Shown here: piece by piece, positions 45,290-56,319 of the stretch
Numbering within the stretch: position 1 is the first letter of the stretch
How the letters are laid out: the number at the start of each line of letters is the position of its first letter
From: Lytechinus variegatus
Taxonomy: Eukaryota; Echinodermata; Echinoidea; Temnopleuroida; Toxopneustidae
Direction: 5' to 3'
Length of the DNA stretch: 64,000 nucleotides
Assembly: GCF_018143015.1 (NCBI RefSeq)
Contig: NC_054741.1
Location: 37,724,510 to 37,788,509 of the forward strand
Notes under the pieces: model-generated
Seen by the model: only the letters and a program-made list of their open reading frames with translations
What the model was told of the DNA's origin: nothing
Databases searched by the model: none
Position numbers and translations under genes: made by a program

Positions 45290-45900
45290 CCAAGGGGAAT
45301 TATGTCATAAATAATCTAAGGATAGCAAACGAATATAACGATTATTTCGCAACAGTGGCAGCATGTGAGCTCCCCGTTATTGACACAAGTGAGTTTGGAA
45401 CCGCCACTTTAAAATACTATAGGACAGTATATCAAGACTATATGGCATAATTATATATCAAGAGATAATTTAATTTCTTAATCGTTTTGTAAATTTATTC
45501 GTTTTGTTGCGATGGTTCTTCTAGACATGGTACATCATGAAATACTGTTAGAAATAGAAGTGATGGGTTTGAATTCAACATGCATAAAATGGTTCAACTC
45601 TTACTTAACCAATCGTCATCAAGTGTGCTTTCAGATTCTAATGCCTATAAATAATTGTGGGGTTCCACAGTGGATCATATTACGCCCCATTCTTTTCATA
45701 TGCTATATCAATTGTGTTAATGATAGCAAATTACTTTTACATGCAGATGATAGTGTATTAATACATGAATATTCAGATGCAAGTCCTAAGCTGATTGGGG
45801 AAACATAGTGTTAAATGGATCATGGATGACAGATAATAGGCTTAGCTTACATGATGGTAGAACAGCGTATTTGAGTGGTGATTAGTCATATTCGACTCTT
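45290..45900 (+). pseudogene. Decayed LINE reverse transcriptase remnant
   Basis: Plus-strand pieces read IANEYNDYFATVAA, then LDMVHHEILLEIEVMGL, WFNSYLTNRHQVCF, CGVPQWIILRPILFICYIN (degraded motif B) and LLLHADDSVLIHEYSD (the ADD of motif C), then WMTDNRLSLHDG. The order matches CR1/jockey-like reverse transcriptases. Stops and changed residues show that it is inactive. Confidence 0.75.
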
Positions 45901-46726
45901 CGCCATTGACTTCATCTAAAATATCTTACTTCTCTTCATATAATAAAATTATTACCAATATATTTATATAACTATACATGTATCTTTTCAGAATGAAAAA
46001 AATCACAATTTAGTCAATTGTTTTAATAATATATTCTTGGGTCTAAATTGGCATTAAAAAAATCGCACCAAAACCGAACCACTATCTTCAGCGCAGTTGC
46101 CTGGTTTTTCATGCACCATTCGGTGCATCTAGCGATCCTTCATGCATCTTTATGGTTGAAATAATACTAAGTTCACGAACATGACTACAGGTCAGGTGAT
46201 TTCAGGTGTCCTGACAAGAGGTCAACTCTCAGGCGTGCATTTCCATTGCTCCATATAGCAATATAATGCATATGTTATAAAAGTTTTATTTTTTTTTATA
46301 TATATTCAAAATTTTCGATTATTCATCCAGGTTTATAAGAAACCTATAAACTGAATTCATGAATCTTTTCCCATCTTCTAACATTCAGAAATTGTACAAT
46401 GTTAAAAACATAAAATTTTACAGAAAGAAAAGTTGCAAATCAATTTGTAAATTGTGAAAATATAAAATATATTCGGGACTGGTCTGGAAAATGGAAAACA
46501 AGATTTATTACAGGAAATCAATGAAGTTTCATATACCGTCGCCATATATAGGCCTACCAATTTTCTGTAAATTTACACAATATTAGATTACAGGTGTTCT
46601 CGAGACTCTGCATGCTACAGGAACTTTTTGTATTTTTAAGGAAACGAAATTCAATCAATATACATGATACTGTATGATATTATGTTTTGCATCATTTCTT
46701 CAGTTTGATTGAAATAAAATGTTCAC
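45901..46726. other. No gene seen
   Basis: AT-rich, no supported element or exon. Confidence 0.55.
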
Positions 46727-46854
46727 GGTCCCGTAACACAAAGTTAGCGATTAATCGTAAGCTTGATTTTCACGATTGATTGTACATTGTAGTCAATGCA
46801 ATCAATCTATAAAAAATGTTCTACGATAATTGCTAAGAATTGTGTAACGGGCCC
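46727..46854. mobile_element. 128-bp MITE, 'GGTCCCGTAACAC...GTGTAACGGGCCCC'
   Basis: Inverted ends GGTCCCGTAACACAAAG and GTGTAACGGGCC, with AGCGATTAATCG and CGATAATTGCT inside. The ends recall the Harbinger-like GGGCCCGTTTCA terminus. A related half copy is near 50,108-50,215. Confidence 0.65.
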
Positions 46855-47246
46855 CTGATCGTAGTTTCAATAATTGTTTTGTCTATAAACCAAAGTCTAA
46901 TGACCAAAGACAATAGAGACTAAACGCACACAGTCTAGTTTAATTAAAGGATCCATGCAACAAAAATTCATGTTGATTGACATTTATTTCTACACAGTGC
47001 TATATAAATACCAGGAACGGATCCAGATTTTGTATAGGGGTTGGGTCGGAAAAATGAAATCAAGGCAATCTGCTGTTTGCGCTTGATACTTTGACCTGAA
47101 ATTTAAGTTCTGTTACTTTAAAGGTCCTAACTTTTTTTTTTAATCTAAAACATGGGACATTAAGCAGCGTTTGATACTTTGAATTCATGATAGGATGTAG
47201 GCATATCTCGTTACTAATGCGAGCGCGAAGAGCGAGCATATAAACC

Positions 47247-47650
47247 CCTTAAAAAAAGTTTGGAAATCGATTTTTGGCCATTAATTCCTCCCAACTCCTA
47301 ATTTTACACAATGCATATTTTACATCATTCAAAAGATCATTTAATTCTCTTTAAAATGATACCATTCCTGTTATGATCATGTCCTCATGAAAAGAGTAGG
47401 ATTCAAAAGTGTTGGATAAGGTCTGAATTGAAAAGCTGCAAAACGAGCAAAAAAAGTTTTGGAAATGTGACTTTGGCCATTAATTTCTCCCAACTCCCAA
47501 TTTCAACAATACATTTTTTACATCATTCAAAAGATCATTTAATTTTCTTTCAATGATATCATGCTTGTTAAGATCATGCCATCACGAAAAGAGCAGGATT
47601 CAAAAGTGTTGGATGAGGTCTGAACTGAAAAGCTGCAAAACGAGCAGAAA
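47247..47650. repeat. Two tandem copies of a ~205-bp unit
   Basis: TACATCATTCAAAAGATCAT and GGATTCAAAAGTGTTGGAT each occur twice about 205 bp apart, together with AAAGCTGCAAAACGAGCA. Non-coding. Confidence 0.8.
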
Positions 47651-47879
47651 TAGTCATGAAGGGTCAATACAGAACATGATTCTTTTGTCTGTGTCAATAG
47701 AGATGAAAATCCATTCAAATCAAGCCCCTGCTTCTGTAGTGATGGTTCTGTGAGATAACATGGTTTGAGTCGTGGTTTGAAATACCCATGCATGTTTGTT
47801 TGTTTGTTATGTGTTTGCTTGTGCAGAGGTGTGTTTGATTCCATGTTAATGTTGATGTTAAGGTGCATGAAAATAATTA

Positions 47880-48365
47880 AAAGAAACCGCTGAGAAATTC
47901 ACTCATCACCACTGAAAAAAGAACAGTGACATTCAATATTGTATCATTTTGCAACTTTTGAATTTTGACCTTGCCCCATATTTCAGGGCACTGCACCTCC
48001 ATGTGAACGAGAATCACATAACATAGGGTATCACTTTAAAGAAAATGAAAAGATCCGTTCAATGATATTAATTACTTATTGATATTTACTAAAACCGATG
48101 TGGAATTATCGAACAAAGTCAAAAGAAACCGCTTAGAAACTTACTCATCACCACGGAAAAAAGAACAGTGACTTTCAATATTGTGTCATTTTGCTACTTT
48201 TGAATTTTGACCTTGCCCCACATTTCGAGGCACTGCACCTCCATGCGAACCATAATCATATCATGTAGGGTATCATTTTAATAAAGAAAATTAAATGCTC
48301 TATTAATTAATAGTAATTACACATTGATATGAACCAAAATCGATGAGGGATCATCGATCAAAGTC
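47880..48365. repeat. Two tandem copies of a ~240-bp unit
   Basis: AAAAGAAACCGCT, AACAGTGAC, TTTGAATTTTGACCTTGCCC and GCACTGCACCTCCATG recur at about 240-bp spacing. Confidence 0.8.
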
Positions 48366-49207
48366 AGATTTCGAAACTTTTTTTTTTTGAGGCGTTTATA
48401 TATATTTTTATTATATACCTCCCCTAGAAGGGTAATTTTAAGAAACTTTAGGGAGTGAATACTTGTACAATATTTTTTACTGCTAAACAGTAATTCATGG
48501 CAAAATTTAAGTCTAATCTACCATGGACCTATAGGTCCATGAATCTACTATCTGAACTGAAAAGTGGAAATTTAAAAGACCATTATGTAGAAATGCATGT
48601 ACATATAATGCAAGCGCGAGCTGAATAATTATTGTCATAGTGACCAGATTTAAATTGGGACATATCAAGAACTTTACGTAATTGTGAATACAAATAGGCT
48701 GATCTGAAAAGGGACATTTTAAGACCTTAAAAAGAGAAAGACATGAACAGTATGAATTAATAATGCAAGCGCTTCGCGGGCTGAGATATTTATAAATAAT
48801 TTGGAACTGAAAATTTAAAATACAGTTTGTGATCATGAATAAAATGCATATCTTACGTTACAAACTATATAATGACTTTTAAACATGACCTTTAGGATAC
48901 TATTTTATGTGAGCGCAAACACAAGCATTCATTCGAGTATTGTGAAAATCTGATGTTCGCCAATCATTCACTTCTCTCTTAATAAAAAACATTTCTTCCT
49001 CATTTTATAGCGCTTATCGCCCTTTCTTCTTCACTCGTTCTTCTTCACCGTTTTTCCATCGTTTAATCATTGCACCGCCAATAAGCCCCCCCCCCCCTGG
49101 ATCCTTAAGCGGAATACAATTCATTTGTTGCTATTTAAGGATTAAAATGTTTCGTATATTTTTTAATAATCATTTTGATTTTGTACTTAATCCTTTAAGC
49201 TCTACCC
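48366..49207. other. No gene seen; old dispersed repeat
   Basis: Contains AATGCAAGCGC-type phrases also found at 8,810-9,030 and 47,215. No exon supported. Confidence 0.5.
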
Positions 49208-49696
49208 CCTAAAAGATAAGTCCACCCCAATAAAATCCAACAAGCATAACACTGAAAATTGATAAAAATCGGATTTAAAATAAGAAATTTCAAAGTTGGC
49301 TAAATTTCAAGAAACAGTTATATTTACATCCTTGTTGGTTTGCAAATGAGGGGAATGATGACATCACCCATCACTAATTCTTTTGTATTTTAATTATCAT
49401 ATCTGAAGTTTTTATTCCTCCCTGAGTAGGTGGGTTCAGTGAAGTTAGTTCTTATTATAAAATCTGTAAAAATTGAAATTATTAAGTTGTATAATTCAAA
49501 CAATAAAAAACAAAAGAAATAGTGAATGGGGACATGATCATCGACTTTCTCATTTGAATGTCACCGGGTTGTGCATATTAGTTTTTTTATTTGAAAAAAA
49601 TCTTATATTTTACCTCCGATTTTGATGAAATATTCAGCATTGTGCTCGTTTGATTTTTCTCTATTGATTCAAATCAACGCTTTTCTTGACCTTTAT
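49208..49696. mobile_element. TTAA-type foldback MITE, family C copy 4 (diverged)
   Basis: AAAGATAAGTCCACCCCAAT begins it. The arms keep CAAGCATAACACTGAAAATT and CCGATTTTGATGAAATATTC. The right terminus is eroded. Confidence 0.7.
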
Positions 49697-50008
49697 TAAA
49701 AGAGATAATGCCTCATTTTGGCCATGTCATCATCATCATTGTCAATGAGGCAACAAAATAATGGACAGTGGTGTGGTTTTCTTTTTTCAAAAGCTGACCA
49801 TCAGTTAGCAGTCTTAAGGGTGTAATCCGGGCTGAAAATGATTATATCTTAAAAATATACTTAAATTTACTAAGCAAAATGCTGACAATTTTATCATAAT
49901 CTGATAACAAATGATTTATTGATTGATCTTATTTCTCAGGTATAACGCAAGTGGGTAAAGTACAAAATAAGGTATAAAACACCGCGACAAAGTACACGAA
50001 AACCAATA

Positions 50009-50011
<3 letters not shown>

Positions 50012-50092
<81 letters not shown>
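50012..50092. repeat. (AT)n microsatellite, about 80 bp
   Basis: Uninterrupted AT dinucleotides. Confidence 0.95.
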
Positions 50093-50096
<4 letters not shown>

Positions 50097-50235
50097 TAAC
50101 AACATGATCAGGGCCCTATAACATAAACATTATCAATTGATCGTAGGGATGATTTCTATGATTGATTACATTGATTTTTGTTTATGATCGATGGTAAAAA
50201 TCAGCTCCAAGATCAAGCCGCTAAGATCCCATATA

Positions 50236-51186
50236 CAGTGCGTATCAAAAAAAGTTTACACTTTGAAAAAGCAATCGGAATTAAAAAATATACAACATGT
50301 GGGATTTTTTTCACTTATAATCTTAGGTTTGGGTCTCATCTATAAAGTTTTGACAGAATGTTACACTTGAGTGTGCACTGTCCATTTTTTTAAAGCTCGC
50401 AGAAATCTGTTTGCGCAGAAATGCTCGTTTTCACTCTGTGTCAAGGGGAAATGGCGAAATCAAACTTACCCTGCGAAACATTTCTGATACATTTCCCTTT
50501 CACTTTTAGTCAATTGAAATAAAACGGATTAATTCAAGCATTTTGTAACCATTTTGCCACCCAAATTGAAATTTTAACATTTAGTAAGCACAATCTTTAC
50601 CCTTTTTGTGTCCGAGTCAGCTGGATCTGAGGACATAACTGAATCTGAACAAAAGTTTATCTGAGACATCTCCAGCATTTGTTCACTAATTCATTATCAT
50701 TTAAAGTGGGTTTACATTTCATTTTTCATTTGATACTTGTTTCTCCATGCACACTTTTTAAGCTTGACAATAATTAACTAAATGAAAATCAAACCTAAGC
50801 CATTTCATATAAATTACAGCTCATTGTAAAGCAAATAACGTCTCGATGGCCTCGGTGTGTGGGGGGAATGGGGTGGGCGCAATGCACTCTTCGAAGTGTT
50901 TTGGGCAAGGAAACAAGTTTTAAAAGGTAAAAGATATCTTCAAATCGATTTTACTAGCTGAATTCCACGCATTCTTCATGATTATGGCCTCCTTTTATTT
51001 GCATAACTATTTCAAAGTTCTGCGCAAATCATTTTTCACTAACTTTTCAAAAGTAAGTGGTGCTCACTCAAGCGGAAATATTTTTCGACAGTTATATCGT
51101 AATTTGCTTAAATCTGTCTTCAGGATATTACAAATGTGTAATTTTACAAGATTTTTTCAAAGTGTAATTTTTTTTGATACGCACTG
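50236..51186. mobile_element. TA-flanked Tc1/mariner-like non-autonomous element, copy A
   Basis: 951 bp with inverted ends CAGTGCGTATCAAAAAAAGT and TTTTTTGATACGCACTG, each bordered by TA (50,234-50,235 and 51,187-51,188), the Tc1/mariner target duplication. No transposase frame. The right part has an open stretch (YFKVLRKSFFTNFSKVSGAH) that is also present in copy B at 59,571-60,555. Confidence 0.85.
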
Positions 51187-51188
51187 TA

Positions 51189-52111
51189 TACAAGAGAGCA
51201 GTGTGAATAATGTAGAAATGCGTTATGAGAATCCAATTACTCGTTTACTCAGGATCAAGTGGTTTATCCATTTTTTGAACAGAACTAAAGCGCAGATAGA
51301 ATACTAACGTGCCTGCATGGTATCATCAGGGAAGTGTTATAACACTTCCCTGATATCATTATATTTACGTGTATATTGTATATATATACCATCTGTTTGA
51401 GACTTATTCACAACAGGTGTGCATTTGACACGTTTCGACCGCTTGCTAGTTGTTTTAATTGAAATAAAGAAAATGAATAAAATTCAAAAGAAATAAAGAT
51501 CTCATCCAAATCATCAAGTTGTAGGGTTTTGAATATTTGATGATAGGCCTGGACGTATTCTCTAGGGCCTCAATAACGCCATGCCATTCGTAACTAAAAC
51601 TACAGAAATTATATTCAAAATAGAAATGTGTTTTAAAGCAAACTGAAATCGTAACTGAATCGACAGCTCGTGAAACTCTTAATTGAGAGCGTCTGAATAA
51701 TAAGGCTGGTTTATACAGGCGTCGGATTTGCCCCCCCCCCCCTTTCCAAAAATACTTTCGGCACGCCTGGTAAACATACCACATCTACATCAAACTAAAT
51801 CAATCAGTGATAAAAATTCATAAATGTCCATAAGAGTCCTGCAACGTTTGTTTGTTTCAATAAAATATACAACAATTATTTATATCGATACGGTGCTATG
51901 GAGCATATAAACCTATTAATTTGAGGGGTATTATATTTTTTTTTATTGAAGTATAAAAGGTGAGACTGGTATCATAAGAAAGCTTAATTATTCCTCTTTA
52001 CAATGTTGACTACGGCAAAGTAAAAGTGGAATGTTGCAAAATGCATTTCCATTTCTTTAGGTGAGAGTGTTTTCAAAAAATGAAATGTTTGGGTGTCTTC
52101 ATTGCTGTCAT
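51189..52111. other. No gene seen; small palindrome
   Basis: Contains a perfect 28-bp palindrome at 51,326-51,353 (arm TCAGGGAAGTGTTA) and otherwise AT-rich DNA. Confidence 0.6.
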
Positions 52112-52440
52112 TAAAGTGATGGTCCGGGCTGAAAATATTTATATCAAAATAAATGTAGTAAAATTCACAAAGTAAAATGCTGAAAATTTGATCAAAATCG
52201 GATAACAAATAAGGAAGTTATTGAATTTTAAATTTAATCAATATTTTGTGAAACAATTATATGCACATTGTCATGAATATTCATTAGGTGGACTGATGAT
52301 GTCACATCCCTACTTTTGTGTTTCTTATGTTATTACATGAAATCATGATTGTTTTATTTTTTCATACATGTGTAAATGATGTGTTTCCATTAAGTTGCGG
52401 CAATAAATAACTAATACACTTAATCAATTGTCAATCCAAT

Positions 52441-54667
52441 TGTTTTGATTTGATTTGATTTATTGTTTTCTTCTGCATCCATAACATTTGTATAATACAT
52501 TTTTCATAACATAATAAACATAATATGTTAGCATTTTTGGCATAAATTGTAAATAAAGATTACTAAAAAGATAATTCCAGACAAAAATGATTGACTATAT
52601 GATGTTAACAATTTGCAGGAGAAGGATTGTCATCATAAGCAGATTGCTTGAAAAAAAATGACAATCCCAAACTTATACTAATTGAATTAATACATTTATA
52701 ACATTGATAAAGCAGAATGGGCATATTCTTTCAAATAGCTGAGGGTGATGGTGATATGATGATGATGTTGATGATGATGATGATGAAGGCCATGGAGATG
52801 ATGATGGTCAAGATGAAGATATTGGTAATGACTAAAACGAAGGAGGAATAAATTGACGATAAAAAGGATACGACACAGAAATTTTACTTCAAGTATTCTG
52901 ATAATAACATAGATTTAATGTTTGCCTTAAATGAGTGAAGAGACGAACATTGTTTGACAGGCTCTGGTAGAGAGTTCCACAAATCTGGACCATGGTGTCT
53001 TATGGATCTCTGCGCAATAAGCAATTTGGGGTTAATTAAATGGAAATTTGAAGAGTTACGGGTAGGGTATGAATGAATAGATGTATTCAGAGTATAAAAA
53101 TTGTGGAATGACGGTGGGAGCATGTTATTTACGTACTTAAACATAAGTAGTAAGCTTTGAAGAGTATTTATGTCAAATACTGTTAGAGTCTTTAGTTTAT
53201 GGAATAATGGATTTGTGTGTGATAAATATTGAGAATCAGTACAGATTCGAATTGCTTTTTTCTGTAATAAGTATATTGTATTAATTTTAGTTTTTGCACA
53301 TGTTGCCCAAACTATGTTGCAATACGATATATAAGGCAATATTAATGAATTGTATAGTATGACAAGAGTTGTATGTGGAATTATATTCTTCATTTTGTAA
53401 AGTATACCAACGTTGCTAGAAATACTAGTAGTTATACAACGTACATGTTCATTCCAATTTAAATTTTCATCTATTGTGACACCTAAAAACTTTGTTTCTC
53501 TTTTCCTTTTGAGAGGAATATTGTCTATGTTTATATTATAAGGAAATTCGTTACCATGTAAGTTTGTATGCTTGAAATATATAAAGTTTGTTTTGTCTAT
53601 ATTGAGTGAAAGCTTATTACACTTAAACCACAAAGATAGTTTTGGTAACTCACGGTTAATTATATCTACTAAAGTTTCTAAGCTATTATGTGAACAAAAA
53701 ATGTTGGTGTCATCTGCAAATAATACATATGATAATAAAGGTGTTATTATATTAAAAAGAGCAAGGGGCCTAGGATTGATCCTTGTGGAACTCCGCATTG
53801 TATTAACTGAAAATCAGAAGAAATATTATTGTGAATTACATATTGTTTTCTATTGGACAAATAACTCTTAAACCAAGATAGTGTAATTCCGCGAATTCCA
53901 TAATTTTCAAGTTTTGTAAGTAATATCTGGTGGTCAAGAGTGTCAAAGGCTTTGCTTAAGTCCATGAATACGCCTATTATATGTTCTTTATTTGCCATTG
54001 CATTTGTAATTTTATCATATATTTGTATTAACGCCTGATCAGTCGAATGTCCTTTCCTGAATCCATATTGGTTAGAATTTAGAAAATGAAAAGTATCTAG
54101 AAACTTATAAAGTCTATTGTAAATAATCTTCTCTAATATTTTGGAAATGCTGGGAAGAATAGAAATAGGCCTGTAATTTGTTATTTCATGCGGATTGTCT
54201 TTTTTAAAAACAGGATTTATCTTTGCAATTTTTAGGGAATCAGGACATATTCCAGTGCTAATTGACAGATTGAAAATATGACACAAAGGAGAGGCAATAT
54301 AGTGTATGATCTGCTTAAGAAGGGAAGTACTAATTCTATCAATCCCCTGTGATTTGCTTGATTTTAGATTTTTTGTTATTTCAATTAATTCCTGAACATT
54401 TGTTGGGTTAAAGAATAAAGAAGAGTTAATGGGTGTGGGAAGAAATTTTCCAAAATTTTCATCAGTTCTGTCAAGTTTGTTTGCCAAGGAGGGTCCTAAG
54501 TTAACAAAAAAAGAATTAAAGGTATCAGCTACATCTTCTGAATTTATTGCAAGATTATGAGCTGTGAAATTATCTTTGGGTAATGTTTTGGGTTTCTTGC
54601 CAATCAAATCATTTATAATCTCCCATGTTGCTTTCATGTTTGATTTGACTTTGTAAAGCTTCTCGGA
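52441..54667 (-). mobile_element. 5'-truncated jockey/CR1-like LINE
   Basis: Minus-strand retroelement with reverse transcriptase but no endonuclease. It starts just before the linker ahead of the reverse transcriptase and ends in a 3' region with a TGA/GAT-rich microsatellite (52,745-52,815). GTTTT borders both junctions and may be a short target duplication. Confidence 0.75.
52884..54637 (-). pseudogene. LINE reverse transcriptase with one frameshift
   Basis: Two overlapping minus-strand frames, 53,747-54,637 and 52,884-53,798, form one reverse transcriptase. The first has INPVFKKDNPHEITNYRPIS, motif A FMDLSKAFDTLDH and motif B GVPQGSILGPLLF. The second has motif C YVLFADDTNIF, LGVTIDENLNWNEHV and the typical end DLWNSLPEPVKQCSSLHSFK. 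The shift lies between 53,747 and 53,798. All catalytic motifs are well preserved, so the copy is young, but the endonuclease is missing and it cannot be autonomous. Confidence 0.9.
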
Positions 54668-55364
54668 ATAGTTTTAGTTCTCGGTAGAAAAATTGAATAA
54701 ACCTAATTTCATACAACAAAAGAACGATTCGGGATATGACATCATTAGTCCACCTAATGAATATTCACGAAGACATGCCTAGAACTGTTTCACCGGAATA
54801 ATGCAAATCTTTAAAATTCAATAACTTCAAATTTTCAGCATTTTGCTTTGTGAATTTCACTCTAGTTATTGAGATATAAATACACCCCGCCTGGAACTTC
54901 CCTTTAAGTTTGAAAGGAGTGATTGTGTTGTTGAAGAGATGTGTTTCCATGTAAGCGTGACAGAGTGATTCAGGTGAAAAGTGTAAAAGATGAAAATATT
55001 GCGTGATTTAGTGTTTGCTTGAAGTGAAAGCTAAAAATGTTTAACAATGAAACCAACATTCTCATCTTTTTTAATTTAACATATTAAAACCTTTTGAAAT
55101 GACAGGGTTTAATGTTACAAACACTTTCATCTCATTAATCCTACGCAAAAGAGAATACACCATCGTGTGGATTATCACACATCAGCATCATTAAAACTCG
55201 GTCTGTCCTTGAAACAATTGGAAATTCATTATCAGAAACAAACGAATTTTGCAATAATTTCACTTTTGACATTCTGCATATTTATCAAAAGAGGAACAAT
55301 CACGATTTCCAATGATACGATATGACGATGATGGCACATTATAAAAATTACCCCTCCTATTTCA

Positions 55365-55873
55365 GGGGAGTGTTCCATGGAAGGACTTGTCAGACGTTTT
55401 ATCCGACAAGTATTTTTCATCCGACAGTTACCACTGGCGTACCTAGGATTTTCCAAAAGGGGGGGCAAATTTTTTGGAGGATATTTCGTCCGCCAAAAAA
55501 ATTAACAAGCAAAAAAAAGGTCTCCAACCATAAATAAAGGATTTCTTACCCCCCCCCCAAAAAAAAAAAATTGACAAGCAAAAAAAAGGGGTCTTCAAAA
55601 GAGGGGGCACGTATTGCATTTTTACATTACAAATTAGTAATTTGGCTTCTCAAGGAGGGGGAGGGGCACGTTCACTGGATCAGTTGTGACTCGTCGGGGG
55701 GGGGGGGCAGGGATACGTCCCCTGCATGAGCTGTGACTCGTCAGACTGCCCCTCCCCCCTTAGGTACGCTAGTGACAGTTTCTATGGTAACGGTGCCTTT
55801 CAGCCAATTAAAATCAAGGAAAGCCGTCAGACCTGACAACTTGTCGGACAAAAATGTTGATGAAACATTCCCT
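55365..55873. mobile_element. MITE family A, copy 3, interrupted
   Basis: GGGGAGTGTTCCATGGAAGG on the left and GTTGATGAAACATTCCC on the right match the copies at 457 and 3,156. Split by an element at 55,432-55,774. Confidence 0.8.
55432..55774. mobile_element. 'CACTGGCGTACCTAG' MITE nested in family A copy 3
   Basis: Inverted ends CACTGGCGTACCTAGGA and TTAGGTACGCTAGTG. ACAGTTAC before and ACAGTTTC after resemble an 8-bp target duplication with one change. The interior has G, C and A runs and repeats AACAAGCAAAAAAAAGG. Confidence 0.8.
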
Positions 55874-55916
55874 GAACTCTTTTGAGGGGGTTATACCCGG
55901 GGATTATAGTTCTTAC

Positions 55917-55956
55917 CTCAAACAACGGAGAGAAATGCAAATGCAGGACCGACTGG
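55917..55956 (-). other. Candidate 40-nt 5'UTR exon of the SNTX-like gene
   Basis: On the minus strand a 40-nt segment lies between a textbook acceptor (TTTCTCTTTTTCAACAG) and donor (TTTGAG|GTAAGAAC). It has no ATG. It would join to the 2A exon at 43,610, placing it in the 5' untranslated region. Support is from splice signals only. Confidence 0.45.
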
Positions 55957-56136
55957 CTGTTGAAAAAGAGAAATAAAATATTGATTGACACATTGGCTGA
56001 ATATGCCTCATAACATATTTAAACGAATTTAATCACATTTTAAAGGCCTATCTACCCGAGTGAGTAAAAAAAAACATAGAAAAAATACTCCTCACAAATC
56101 CCGACCCCAAAATATGTTATAAACGCATTATCATTA

Positions 56137-56319
56137 CACTCTTAAAACAAATCAGTCAAAAATGACTAGTTAATAGGGTCAGCTGGGTGCAACTGTTATT
56201 CTAATCATATTGTACTAAAAAAAGAGTTATTTCTGACTATGTCAGAAATGTGAATATCAGTGATTGCCATATCAGTTGACTACTGGTATAGTCAATTTGA
56301 CTGATTTGTTTTAAGAATG
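56137..56319. mobile_element. 183-bp MITE, 'CACTCTTAAAACAAATCAGT'
   Basis: Inverted ends CACTCTTAAAACAAATCAGT and ACTGATTTGTTTTAAGAATG, with AAAAATGACTAGTTAATAGG inside. A fragment of the same family lies within the foldback at about 42,490-42,535. Confidence 0.8.

Larger units (their letters stand above)
52112..54907. mobile_element. 'CCGGGCTGAAAAT' foldback element split by a LINE
   Basis: Left part 52,112 to about 52,440 (GGTCCGGGCTGAAAATATTT) and right part about 54,668-54,907 (ending CCTGGAACTTCCCTTTAA) align to the two halves of the uninterrupted copy at 5,046-5,657. The LINE lies at the position matching about 5,390 of that copy. Confidence 0.8.
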
